From Colletotrichum lupini (lineage: Eukaryota > Ascomycota > Sordariomycetes > Glomerellales > Glomerellaceae), in assembly GCF_023278565.1 (NCBI RefSeq), contig NC_064677.1, positions 3,162,001-3,226,000 of the forward strand: a DNA stretch of 64,000 bases, given 5' to 3'. Made by a program: the position numbers and the translations under genes. The notes below the pieces were generated by a model, which searched no databases, had not been told where the DNA came from, and saw only the letters and a list, made by a program, of their open reading frames with translations. Below are positions 12,420 through 22,278 of the stretch, one piece after another (position 1 is the stretch's first letter; each line of letters starts with the position of its first letter).

Positions 12420-12933
12420 TCTAGCACGTATAGCTTTGACGAGGTAATGCGGGATATTCTTATAAAGAATATAAAGAGTGAATATTCATATAGAAGCAAG
12501 AATATATGAATAAAGGGGATATAAGCGTATATAAAAGAGGTTTTTATAATAAAGAGAGTAATATAGTTGAATTACTATATGAGAAGTTGCTTGCTTAACG
12601 AAAGGTCTAGGTAGGCAAATACACGCCTACATATAGGCATAAAAACCTCCTACTAGAATATTCCATTGCTTATTAATTATGATATAATTAATAAGCATAT
12701 ACGTAAGTGAATGCGTAATCGTAGTACGTAATTCCGCCTCGAGTAAATTCCAGATTATTCAGTTATCTTCCAGTACTTTCCATTGCTCACGTAAGCTTAT
12801 ATAAGCAGTATTGCTTACATAATCAATACCTATAATAATCTACAGAAATCGTAGATTAATATGGTATATAGTTTGCTTACGTAATATTGATAATAAGGCG
12901 AATAATAAGGTAAACAAAGTTACCTTCGTAACA
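12420..12933 (-). repeat. 3' LTR of the copia element
   Basis: It is 514 bp and 98.4% identical to 17837-18350. In element orientation it begins TGTTACG and ends GCTAGA, so the 3' terminus is GA rather than the usual CA. It contains several perfect inverted repeats: 13-base arms at 12668-12680/12684-12696, and shorter ones at 12561-12567/12574-12580, 12611-12616/12625-12630 and 12837-12843/12851-12857. As the 3' LTR it should supply polyadenylation signals; I could not place the U3/R/U5 borders. Confidence 0.95.
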
Positions 12934-12944
12934 CTCCCTCTTTT
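12934..12944 (-). promoter_or_regulatory. Polypurine tract (plus-strand primer)
   Basis: On the minus strand the 11 bases next to the 3' LTR are all purine, AAAAGAGGGAG. This is where RNase H leaves the primer for second-strand DNA synthesis in LTR elements. Position flush with the LTR and composition support the call. Confidence 0.85.
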
Positions 12945-12976
12945 GCCTTATTAGCTATGTTGAAATAGCTAACCAA

Positions 12977-13049
12977 GTACCCTAGAGTAGATTTCTAGTA
13001 CCCTAGAATAGTTTTTTGGTACCCTAGAACAATCTTTTGGTACCCTAGA
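12977..13049 (-). repeat. Four-copy 21-bp tandem repeat in the element's 3' untranslated region
   Basis: GTACCCTAGA occurs exactly at 12977, 12998, 13019 and 13040, a perfect 21-base period, with the remaining 11 bases of each unit less conserved. It lies between the pol stop codon and the polypurine tract. Its role is unknown; it could bind protein or RNA, or be a simple replication slippage product. Confidence 0.9.
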
Positions 13050-13117
13050 GTATTTTCCTTAAAGTATTCATAAAAATATAAGGAAAATAAATACCTATAT
13101 TAGGGGTATAATATAGG

Positions 13118-16100
13118 TTAAATAGGGTTATTAGGATCGTTTAAGCCTATTAGCTTAACGAATTCCTTATGTTTAACCCGAGGTAAGGGTTTTGTTAACC
13201 CATCGGCAGGCATTATAGTAGAAGGGAGATATTCTACTTTAATATTCCCTTTTTCTACTTCCTGTCGAGTATAATAATAATATAGGGCAGTATGCTTAGT
13301 CCTTTGGTGATATTCAGGATTATAAGCAAGAGATAATGCCCCATTATTATCGGTTTTAATAGTAATAGGTTTAACTTGATAACCTATTTCCGATAATAAA
13401 TTCTGAAGCCAAATAGCTTCCCGAATAGCTTCCTGAAGTCCATTAAATTCAGCCTCTGTAGTAGAAAGTGCTATAGTAGACTGTTTTTTAGACTTCCAGC
13501 TAATCGGACCTCCATTTAGTGTAAATAAGTACCCAGAAGTTGATTTTCTAGTACTTTTACACCCGGCCCAGTTAGAATCAGTATAGCCTACTAATTCTAC
13601 AGGCCCAATATTACCATTATAGGTAATATTATAGTGAATAGTGCCACTAAGGTATCTATAAATACCTTTTACTACCTTAAGTAGGTAAATAGTGGGCTTA
13701 TGGAGGTATTGGGAGACGAAAGAGACTGAAAAAGCTAAATCAGCCCTAGTCACAACCATAGCGTACATTAAAGATCCTACTAGGTGCTGGTAGGTCTTTA
13801 ATAGCTCTTTTGAAGGTAAATAGTCATCTTTTTCGTTCCCTAAATCACTATTTAATATACCCGGATTTATAGGTATATTAGTGATTTTAGCTTTGGAAAA
13901 ATCATTATTATTAAGAATTTCCTTAATATAATGACTTTGAGAGAGAGAAATAGTCTTATTAGACCGATTTCTAGTAATTTTGACGCCTAGGAAATTCGAG
14001 GCTTCGCCTAGGTCTTTAATATCGATATATTTCGATATTTTACCCTTAATTTCCTCTATATATTTAATATTTTTATTAAATATAAGGAAATCATCGACGT
14101 GGGTAACAATAAAAGCAGGATTTTTGAAATCCTGGTTGAAATAGGTAGCCTCATCGGATTTTAGAGGTAAAAAGCCTATTTTATTAAAAATAGACTTCAG
14201 CTTTAGTTGCCATTGTCTAGGGCTTTGTTTGAGCCCATATAAGGCTTTTAAAAGCTGTAATAACTGATTTTTTGATTTATCCCAATTTATAGTATTTAAA
14301 TTAGGGTATTTTTCAAAAAATTCAGTTAAAGGTATATTAGAAGGGTCTATATATACCTCTTCTAATAAATCCCCATTTAAAAAGGCACCAATAACGTCAA
14401 TTTGGTGTATATGCCAGTTTAAAGGGGCAGATAGGGCTATAAGTACCCTATAGGTAGTAGGATTACTTCCAGAAGCAAAAGTTTGGAAATAATCGACTCC
14501 ATACTGTTGTTCGAAGCCTCTAACTACTAATCGGGCCTTATATTTATCAATATTACCAGTATTAATATTGATTTTTCGTTTAAAGACCCATCTAGTAGAT
14601 AGTGGATTTTTATTAGCTTTATAGACCTTATTTGGGTCTATAGCTAATAAAGTACCCTTTTTAATAATAACCTCTAGCTCAGAATATATAGCTTTTAACC
14701 ATTCTGATTTTTCTGAGCTATTTAGAGCCTGTTTTAGTGTATTAGGCTCTGGAGGTAGGGTAATACTCTGAGTAAAATCTTTATATTTAGATTTTTCTTC
14801 CTCAGATAATTTGGGAATTAATACCTCTATTTTAGAAGGTATTTCCTGAATATCTTCGATTTTATCAAAAATTTTAGAATATAAAGGAGGATTTACGCTT
14901 TCTACCCCCTCTATTCTATTATTTTGAATAAATCGAATATGCGAAGTCCGTAATAATCGAGATCGAAAAGGATTAGAAGGGCAATATATAACATATATAT
15001 TATTACCTTCTTTTCCTAAATATATACCATTTTGAGTATAGGTATACATTTTATTCGAAGTGACTCGCTTTTGAGTAGGGTAATAAATAAGTACCCTAGA
15101 GCCGATTTTTCTTAGATTAGATAAATCCGGCTTATTATTTCTTTTTGGGAAGAAATAATCGAGAAAAGCCTCCATAGGGGTCTTTTCAAGGCGTATATTA
15201 GCGGTAAAATTAACTAATTTAGTTAATTCTTTCAAAATTACGTCCCATAAATATAGGGGTAATTTCTCTGCTAATAAAATAGTTCTAGCCTTTTCGATAA
15301 GGGCCCTATTAGTCCTTTCGGCTATACCATTTTGCTCGGGCGTATAGGGCGTTGAAGGCTCTAAAATAATGCCTTTTTCGTTAATATAGGGTAATAATTC
15401 CCCTATATTGAATTCCGTACCATTATCTAAGCGTATATACTTAGGGTAGGAATTAAACTGGTTAAAATAAAATTCCAGTTTGTTTTTGAGAATATTAATT
15501 ATATTCTCTTTGGTTTTTGAGAATTCAACATCTCGAAAACCAGTAAAATCATCCGTAAACGGAATAGCGTAATTATTTCCACTAATAGTAGTAGGGGTAA
15601 TTTTAACTGTATCAATACAGACCCTTTCTAGTGGAAATAATGCCCGATTATAGTTAATTTTAGGCTGTTGCCTAGTTAACTTAGCTGTAGTACAGCTCGG
15701 GCAATTTAGGTCTTTTTCCTTTAATTTGTCTAAAGGAATTCCCTTAGTTATTTTCGCAGTTTTTAATAAATAAGGGTAAGAAGGATGACCTAATTTTTCG
15801 TGCCATTCCTGGGTGATTGAATAGGCCTGATTATCTGAATTTTCAGATAAATAATCAGTATTTTTCTCTATATTACTATTATTAATAGTAATATTATGAA
15901 GAGAATTTTGAATGGATTCTAAAATATTTTTTAGATCCAAATACTGATTTTTAGGGTCCAAATCGTTTTGTTGGTACCCTGTAGTAGGCCTTCGATTTTT
16001 CCAAGCAATATTAAGGAAAAATCCATGCCTTTTGAAATCCAAATAAGCAAATACATTGCCCTCAGAATCCACTAAATAATTCTTTTCAATATATCCACCA

Positions 16101-17365
16101 TTTTTGTAGTGTAATATACCTGAAAAGATATTAAGTGGGAATTCTGGAATATATAAGGTATTTTTTAACCTTATAGGTATAATTTTACCCCGTAAATAGA
16201 TAGGTAAAATTAAGTCCCCAATACCCTGTGGGTAAACTGGGCCAGCTCCGGTTCGAATAGGGGGTAAATTGTCCCTATTATCGAAATTTTCGAATAAATC
16301 CATACTATTAGTAATATGGACTGTTGAACCCGTATCATACAACCACCTTTCAGTTGTATTTGTGCCCATATTAGCCGAATTATTGGTATTTTCTCCCGAA
16401 AGGCCCAAATTATCATTTGGAGTCGAGTTGGGTAATATATGAGGGAGAAAAGGTTGATAATTTTCATCAAGTGGGTCTATGGTATAGTGGTCGGAACCAC
16501 TAACCATATAATTCCTTGATTGTAAGGGCTGAGGGTTCAAATCTCCATGTGGGCGTTGGTTTTTCGTAAAAAGATTGGGCTGGTTTGGTTGGTTTCGGGG
16601 CTGGTTTCGGGGTTGGTTTGGTTTGGGTTGATATGAGGGCTTATTTGAGGGCTTATTTGGGTAATTTGAGGGCTTATTTGGGTTGGTATTTGGGTTGGTA
16701 TTTTGCTTATAATAAGTCTTAGACTTATTATACTTATTTCGAGAGTATTTATTACTCTTAATAGTATTACTAGACATAGGAGTATCGATTTCTCTCCTAT
16801 TTTCGTCTAATATATCCGTAATAAGAGCCTCTAAAGTAGGGGGCTCTTTAAGTCTTAAATTAGACCTTTGACGATCAGCCCAAATCGGAAAGATATTAGT
16901 TAGGGCTGATATAAAGACCGTTTTTTGGTCTATATCCTCAATAATAGCTCCTACGCTTTTTAATTTGGAAATATAGCTTTTAAATGAGCTAATAAACTCA
17001 TTTAAGCTATTAAAATGCTCCAATCTAATAGCGTGGAATTCGAGGTATAATTGTTGACGTAGAACTGGTCCTGTACCCTCATAGGATGCTTTAAGGGTAT
17101 TAAGAGCCTCTTTTGGATCAATTTGATCAAAAATAAGTGAAAGAGGCTCAGGTTGAATATTTTGCCTTATTAATAATAAGGATTGGGTTTTTTGCTCTTC
17201 AGTAATATTTTCATATTCGTTTTCAACTTCGAAATAGGTATTTAATTTCAAAAGTCGAAGATAAATATGAAGAGTAGAAAGCCAAGTAGTCCAATTTTGA
17301 CTACCTTTTAGGCGTTGATTTTCAGGCATAAGGCAGCCTGTAATTGCCTTGATAATATCCGCCAT
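13118..17365 (-). CDS. Ty1/copia Gag-Pol polyprotein, intact, 1,415 aa
   Basis: This encodes the capsid and all enzymes for copying and inserting the element, in one frame. Residues 1-190 are a copia-type Gag (GSQNWTTWLSTLHIYL near 21-36). Residues 205-270 are a basic Asn/Pro-rich stretch with NKPS and NQPR repeats; no CCHC zinc knuckle is visible. The aspartic protease motif DTG is at 344-346. The integrase has its zinc module (H522, H527, C555, C558) and the D585, D647, E683 triad with exact D-35-E spacing. Reverse transcriptase covers about 905-1150, with D990 and HVDD at 1089-1092 where YVDD is usual. RNase H covers about 1258-1390 with D1263, E1304 and D1339; the fourth acidic site, usually KHID, reads KHTA (1357-1360). 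The ATG lies 471 bases from the 5' LTR. No stop or frameshift interrupts it. Activity is inferred, not shown. Confidence 0.97.
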   Translation of the reverse strand: MADIIKAITGCLMPENQRLKGSQNWTTWLSTLHIYLRLLKLNTYFEVENEYENITEEQKTQSLLLIRQNIQPEPLSLIFDQIDPKEALNTLKASYEGTGPVLRQQLYLEFHAIRLEHFNSLNEFISSFKSYISKLKSVGAIIEDIDQKTVFISALTNIFPIWADRQRSNLRLKEPPTLEALITDILDENRREIDTPMSSNTIKSNKYSRNKYNKSKTYYKQNTNPNTNPNKPSNYPNKPSNKPSYQPKPNQPRNQPRNQPNQPNLFTKNQRPHGDLNPQPLQSRNYMVSGSDHYTIDPLDENYQPFLPHILPNSTPNDNLGLSGENTNNSANMGTNTTERWLYDTGSTVHITNSMDLFENFDNRDNLPPIRTGAGPVYPQGIGDLILPIYLRGKIIPIRLKNTLYIPEFPLNIFSGILHYKNGGYIEKNYLVDSEGNVFAYLDFKRHGFFLNIAWKNRRPTTGYQQNDLDPKNQYLDLKNILESIQNSLHNITINNSNIEKNTDYLSENSDNQAYSITQEWHEKLGHPSYPYLLKTAKITKGIPLDKLKEKDLNCPSCTTAKLTRQQPKINYNRALFPLERVCIDTVKITPTTISGNNYAIPFTDDFTGFRDVEFSKTKENIINILKNKLEFYFNQFNSYPKYIRLDNGTEFNIGELLPYINEKGIILEPSTPYTPEQNGIAERTNRALIEKARTILLAEKLPLYLWDVILKELTKLVNFTANIRLEKTPMEAFLDYFFPKRNNKPDLSNLRKIGSRVLIYYPTQKRVTSNKMYTYTQNGIYLGKEGNNIYVIYCPSNPFRSRLLRTSHIRFIQNNRIEGVESVNPPLYSKIFDKIEDIQEIPSKIEVLIPKLSEEEKSKYKDFTQSITLPPEPNTLKQALNSSEKSEWLKAIYSELEVIIKKGTLLAIDPNKVYKANKNPLSTRWVFKRKININTGNIDKYKARLVVRGFEQQYGVDYFQTFASGSNPTTYRVLIALSAPLNWHIHQIDVIGAFLNGDLLEEVYIDPSNIPLTEFFEKYPNLNTINWDKSKNQLLQLLKALYGLKQSPRQWQLKLKSIFNKIGFLPLKSDEATYFNQDFKNPAFIVTHVDDFLIFNKNIKYIEEIKGKISKYIDIKDLGEASNFLGVKITRNRSNKTISLSQSHYIKEILNNNDFSKAKITNIPINPGILNSDLGNEKDDYLPSKELLKTYQHLVGSLMYAMVVTRADLAFSVSFVSQYLHKPTIYLLKVVKGIYRYLSGTIHYNITYNGNIGPVELVGYTDSNWAGCKSTRKSTSGYLFTLNGGPISWKSKKQSTIALSTTEAEFNGLQEAIREAIWLQNLLSEIGYQVKPITIKTDNNGALSLAYNPEYHQRTKHTALYYYYTRQEVEKGNIKVEYLPSTIMPADGLTKPLPRVKHKEFVKLIGLNDPNNPI

Positions 17366-17400
17366 TATATATATTTTAGAATATATATAATATAAATATA

Positions 17401-17535
17401 TACTAGTATTGTTCCTAGTATAAATAAGCTTACTTTAAGCTTAGAATTCAAGCTTGTTTTTAAGCTTGAAAATAGACTTATTTTAAGTCTAAAAATATAT
17501 ATAAGAAAAAGTCTATTTTGACTTCTTTTTCTTAT
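17401..17535 (-). promoter_or_regulatory. Cluster of five hairpins in the retrotransposon leader
   Basis: Starting 36 bases upstream of the Gag-Pol ATG, five inverted repeats follow one another: TACTAG/CTAGTA (17401-17420), TAAGCTTA twice (17425-17443), CAAGCTT/AAGCTTG (17449-17468), AGACTT/AAGTCT (17474-17490), and an 11-base stem ATAAGAAAAAG/CTTTTTCTTAT (17501-17535). In the RNA leader they could serve packaging, dimerisation or control of translation. That role is inference. Confidence 0.7.
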
Positions 17536-17822
17536 AAATAGATATTTAATAAAAGTAAGTATATAGTATAAAAAGGACTTACACTTCGTCTGCCTTTTTA
17601 TATATATAAATCCTTTATTAAATATAAAGGTCGATTTCGAATTTTCGAATTCGAAAAAGTGATTTTGGGCGGAGTAAGATATCTCAATATATGAATATGC
17701 ATATACCGGATAAAGGCATATACCTAAATGATAATAGGTATGATATAGGTAAATAAAAATAGAAGAGCTCGGATAAGTGAATAATATTCACTTAAGTAAA
17801 TAAAACCTCAGTTATATAATAA

Positions 17823-17836
17823 CTGGGCTCATAACC
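17823..17836 (-). promoter_or_regulatory. Primer-binding site for a half initiator-Met tRNA
   Basis: Immediately inside the 5' LTR the plus strand reads CTGGGCTCATAACC. That is the anticodon arm of eukaryotic initiator tRNA-Met (CAT anticodon), so the element RNA is complementary to it. Drosophila copia and yeast Ty5 are known to prime from an internally cleaved initiator tRNA in this way, instead of from the tRNA 3' end. No TGG matching a tRNA CCA end is found at the LTR border. Confidence 0.85.
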
Positions 17837-18350
17837 TCTAGCACGTATAGCTTTAACGAGGTAATGCGGGATATTCTTATATAGAATATGAAAAGTGAAT
17901 ATTCATATAGAAGCAAGAATATATGAATATAGGGGAAATAAGCGTATATAAAAGAGGTTTTTGTAGTAAAGAGAGTAATATAGTTGAATTACTATATGAG
18001 AAGTTGCTTGCTTAACGAAAGGTCTAGGTAGGCAAATACACGCCTACATATAGGCATAAAAACCTCCTACTAGAATATTCCATTGCTTATTAATTATGAT
18101 ATAATTAATAAGCATATACGTAAGTGAATGCGTAATCGTAGTACGTAATTCCGCCTCGAGTAAATTCCAGATTATTCAGTTATCTTCCAGTACTTTCCAT
18201 TGCTCACGTAAGCTTATATAAGCAGTATTGCTTACATAATCAATACCTATAATAATCTACAGAAATCGTAGATTAATATGGTATATAGTTTGCTTACGTA
18301 ATATTGATAATAAGGCGAATAATAAGGTAAACAAAGTTACCTTCGTAACA
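17837..18350 (-). repeat. 5' LTR of the copia element (carries the promoter)
   Basis: It is 514 bp, matching 12420-12933 at all but 8 positions. All eight differences lie between 17855 and 17966 (12438-12549 in the other copy), towards the U5 end; the remaining 384 bases are identical. Transcription should start inside this copy and run leftward. The TGTTACGAAGGTAAC at its outer end is itself an inverted repeat. Confidence 0.95.
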
Positions 18351-18355
18351 TATAT
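18351..18355. repeat. Target-site duplication, right copy (TATAT)
   Basis: It matches 12415-12419 and lies flush with the right LTR, which marks the insertion point of the copia element into already RIPed DNA. Confidence 0.75.
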
Positions 18356-19391
18356 TTATAGCCTACTTAGATTATTTCTAAAATCTTTTTCTATTTTTTT
18401 ACTTTTTTATTTTTTAAAAACTAAAAGAAAAATAGAAACGAAAAGCGACGGCGCTTACGTACATCTATAAAAACGAAATTAATTAACGTTATTTAGTTGA
18501 GTATTTTAATAACTTATAAATAAAACGTTATATTAAAATCTCGTAGCTTATTTTATAAAAGGTATTCGTTTAATATATAATTACTAAAACTCCTAAAAAA
18601 AAAAACCCCTATTATATTAACTAAAAAAAATAGAATAGTAGTCCCTAAACCTCTAGTCTCAAGGATTTATAAGGCCCGGAATAAGAACCTTAGACGTTCT
18701 ATAAACCGTATCGACCCCTAATTTTTAAATAGCGTCTTATTTTACTCATTATAAAATTAATTATTAGCTAAGTATATCCTTAACTTTTAAAAATAGGGTT
18801 CTATAGTTACTATTTAAGCTTTTTATTTTATAATATAGGATATAATATAGCCTCTTAAGGGTTCTAAATATAAGCTTATATAAATCGATTTAAAAACATA
18901 TTTACTATAGTACTATGCGTTTTCCCCTTTTTTTAAGTTATAGTAAACCCTATTTTTAAAAATAAAATAAGTTACTCCTTTTTCTTTACTAAGTACTAAA
19001 AATAAATCGGCTACGTTCGTCCTTAAGTATAAAAATATATAAGTATTTTTAAAAATATAAACCTAAATAGAGTCTTTTACTAGAGGGCTAGGGCTAAGTA
19101 TATATATTATTAAGAAGTTTATTTTTAACTCTAAGTAGCTAATATATAAAAATCATAGCTCTATACTACTATATTAAGGGAATCTATAAATCTTTTAGGA
19201 CGGATTTCTTATTATACTAAATAAGAAGATATCTTTAAGTTTACGGGTAGTTAATAAATAATATTACGTATAAATACTACGGGTTCGGCTCGTTATAATA
19301 TTATTATAATTAATATACGTACGTAGCCGGGTAGTTTAAAAGAACGAATTAGTATATAAGAATAGTTAATAAAACGAGACCTCAGGAAACG

Positions 19392-19859
19392 CTAGTTTTC
19401 AATAGATTTCTATAAAAGTTTAGCTATATAACTTATTATAAGGGTACTTATTAAGCTAGTTAATATAATAAGATTAATAAAGAAATAAACGGCTTAATAA
19501 TATTCTTCTTAAAATAACCGAGAGATAATAGAGGTCCTATTAAGTAATTTAATTATACTTAGAATAATATCCTTTACCCTTTTACTATTATTAATAAAGA
19601 ACTCACTAATTCTATCCTCTTTAAGACTTCTTAAAGCGGAGATATATATATAATATACGAACTTGTTAATAGCTCGTATAAACTCCTTAGATATTTTATT
19701 CCGTACTTAATTATTCTTAGACCTCTTATATATTTTCGTTATAAGACCAACGTAGTAGTATTTTTTAAAGTACTTTATAAGAGAGTTAACTAACTTAGTA
19801 ATTAATTTAAACGCTACTTCGTCCCGATCCTTTATATCAACGTAAATAATATATACCTC
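19392..19859 (-). pseudogene. Unidentified decayed reading frame
   Basis: In this minus-strand frame about 156 codons contain only a few TAA/TAG stops, far fewer than in the neighbourhood, and the text is protein-like (EVYIIYVDIKDRDEVAFKLI, then ISKEFIRAINKFV). The complementary plus-strand frame over the same bases is also fairly open, so the true strand is uncertain. I do not recognise the family. It may be another RIPed gene. Confidence 0.3.
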
Positions 19860-22265
19860 AATATAAATAAGTTAGAAGTTAGATAGTCGCTCAATATTTT
19901 AAATAGAATTTTAATATAGCTCCGACTTTGAAAGATTAGGTATTATAATATATATAAAATACTAAATACTTTTAAAAAGAGTCGAGAACGTTTTAATTAT
20001 ATATATTTAGTAATAGAGGACGCTTTTAAGTAGTTCTATTTATTTCTTAACGCTCCGAAACGTCTAAGCTAACTATAGTTAAATCGTAGGGCCTAGATTA
20101 ATAATAAGTATAATAGCTCGGGGGTTATAATTCGCTACCGAGGTATATATAAGAGCATATACTATCTCTATAACTAAGAAATTAAGAAGAAATACTAATA
20201 TGAAATAATATTATAAAGAACTTAAAAATAAGCCTTTAAAATAGATAAAAAAGGGGGATTGCGGTATTAAAAAGAGTTCGTATTAAAAAAACCTCGCCGT
20301 AATAAGATATTCTAAAAAAGTTAATTTATTAGTTTTCGTAATAGTTATTAATACTTAGAGGCGCGTCGGTATTTAAGAGGTTAAGAATTTGGACTTTAAA
20401 TTACTAATACTTATAAAATAATACCTATTTAACTATTAAATAATATGCGAGGCTTTCTTTAAATAGTAATAATTAAAATAAATTGGTATTAAAATAATAT
20501 AAAGATAAAGGCTAAAATAAAAAGAACGGGGGATAAGATAAATAGGTACTAGTTTTATATATTAAAAACTAGCTATATACTATTCTTTTTAATTATAACC
20601 TATAGTAAACTTATTAAAAAAGGGGTCTATATAAGAGCTATTTAGTCTTCGCTCTTTTAATATTATTATAAAAGGACGCGGGGGTTAGTTTTATAAAGAG
20701 GGATATATACGTATCTATATATTAATAAATACGAACTAACGTATATATTAAGTCGGCTCGTAGAGTATAGTATACTATAGCCTATTAGGTTCAGTCTTCT
20801 ATTCTCTTCTCTATCCTCTCTCTTTTCCCTAACCCCTATAAATTACTTATCTATACTCATTTATATAAGTTTATATTTAGTATACTATACGGTATAACTA
20901 GAGATACTAGAGCTAGTTCTTATATACGGAATAAAGCCTAGCCGTGTCTAAGTATTATAGGATAATATAACGGTATTACTAAGAAAATAAACGTCTTGAT
21001 ATAAGTAATTATAATAGAAATAATAAGATTATTAATAAAGGACCCTTCTCCTATCCGTCTTATATATAAGAAATAAAGAAATATAAAACTATAAGTATAT
21101 TTATAACGAGCTACCTTTCTTATTAAGTTATTAAATATATACCGTATCTTATAGATTAAATAAAAACATCCTAGTTCGGCCTTTATATTTATATATATAA
21201 TAAATAAGATAATATACTAAATCGAATATACCTTATTACTTAAAAAAATACGAATTTCTTACTTAGCGCTACTAAACTAAGGCTTTTTAACTTACGTTTT
21301 TTATAATCGAGCTACGATAAAGTCTTAAAATAGTATATCCATTTTATATAAAAACTATATCCTTACGATAGACTTAAAGTTAATTATAAATAAAGAGGTT
21401 TATGATTAAAAAACGGATATTTTACTTAGGAGCATTAGCTTTCTAAGTAATATAATAGGAGTATTATTCTATATCTAAGCAAAAGTTATAAATACGGAGT
21501 AAGTCGTCTAGTCCTTTCTTTATACTTTATAATATATATAGTTTTATCTCGCCTATTCTTTTATTTAGAGCTATTAGACCTCCGTTATATCTAAAATACC
21601 TAGATTAAATATATTCTAAAGAGAAATTTAGTATTAAGACCCTTATTCAAAATACGATATCTTAGCGAAGTTTATAATATTTAGGTTATTATTAAAAATA
21701 AGCAAAAGAGAGTAATTAGCTTACGGGGTTTCTAAAAACTAATAGGGTTACCTAAATACTTTTTAAAAGCGGGGTACTACTTATTTTTATAATAGCTTAG
21801 CGTATAGAGTCTTAGTTATAAATAAGTTAAAAGTATAACGAATCGTGCGGTCTAATACGCTTAATAGAGTAGTAAAAGGGTTATAGTTATTAAAATTAGT
21901 TTTTAGCTATTATATTCTTTCTAAGTATATAAATATCCTTTGGAAATTTTTAATTTTCTATTATAAAATATAAGTATAGCTACTAAAAGAGAAGTAATAT
22001 TAACGCTAATTCGATAAACTTATAATAATAATTACCCGTCGTTTTTTAATATAAGAGATTTAATACCTCCCTCTTTTTTAGCTTTATTACGCATTAATAT
22101 ATAAACGGACGCTATATATATTACTACTATATATATTATAGTTCTCTATCTCTTTATTAATAACTAATATACTATAACTAGGGCGGGCTAGTAGTATTAA
22201 TAAGGAGTTGTAACTAAAACGGCCTATAGCTATAAGGTTTATATTAATATATAAGATAGTAAGAA

Positions 22266-22278
22266 CCCCCCCCCCCCC
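22266..22278. repeat. Run of 13 C
   Basis: A homopolymer of 13 C, striking in a region that is mostly A and T. Its origin is unknown; read-level length errors are possible. Confidence 0.9.

Larger units (their letters stand above)
12420..18350 (-). mobile_element. Complete Ty1/copia LTR retrotransposon
   Basis: This 5,931-bp element lies on the minus strand: 5' LTR at 17837-18350, primer-binding site 17823-17836, leader with hairpins, Gag-Pol frame 17365-13118, a 21-bp tandem repeat, polypurine tract 12944-12934, and 3' LTR at 12933-12420. Every cis element and the whole coding frame are present, so it could be autonomous. CA and TG are normal inside it, in sharp contrast to both flanks, so it arrived after the RIP of the host DNA or escaped RIP. 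The order integrase before reverse transcriptase places it in copia, not gypsy. Confidence 0.96.

Noticed and set aside
12977..13049. CRISPR-like spaced repeats
   Set aside because: The repeats are 10 bases at 21-base period within a eukaryotic retrotransposon; there are no spacers of CRISPR length and no cas genes.
16210..16470. An 86-codon open frame on the minus strand inside the retrotransposon
   Set aside because: It overlaps the Gag-Pol frame in another phase, has no recognisable motif and no sign of its own expression.
17823..17836. Resemblance to an initiator-Met tRNA gene
   Set aside because: Only the anticodon arm is present, with no acceptor, D or T arm, and it lies exactly at the LTR edge, so it is a primer-binding site.
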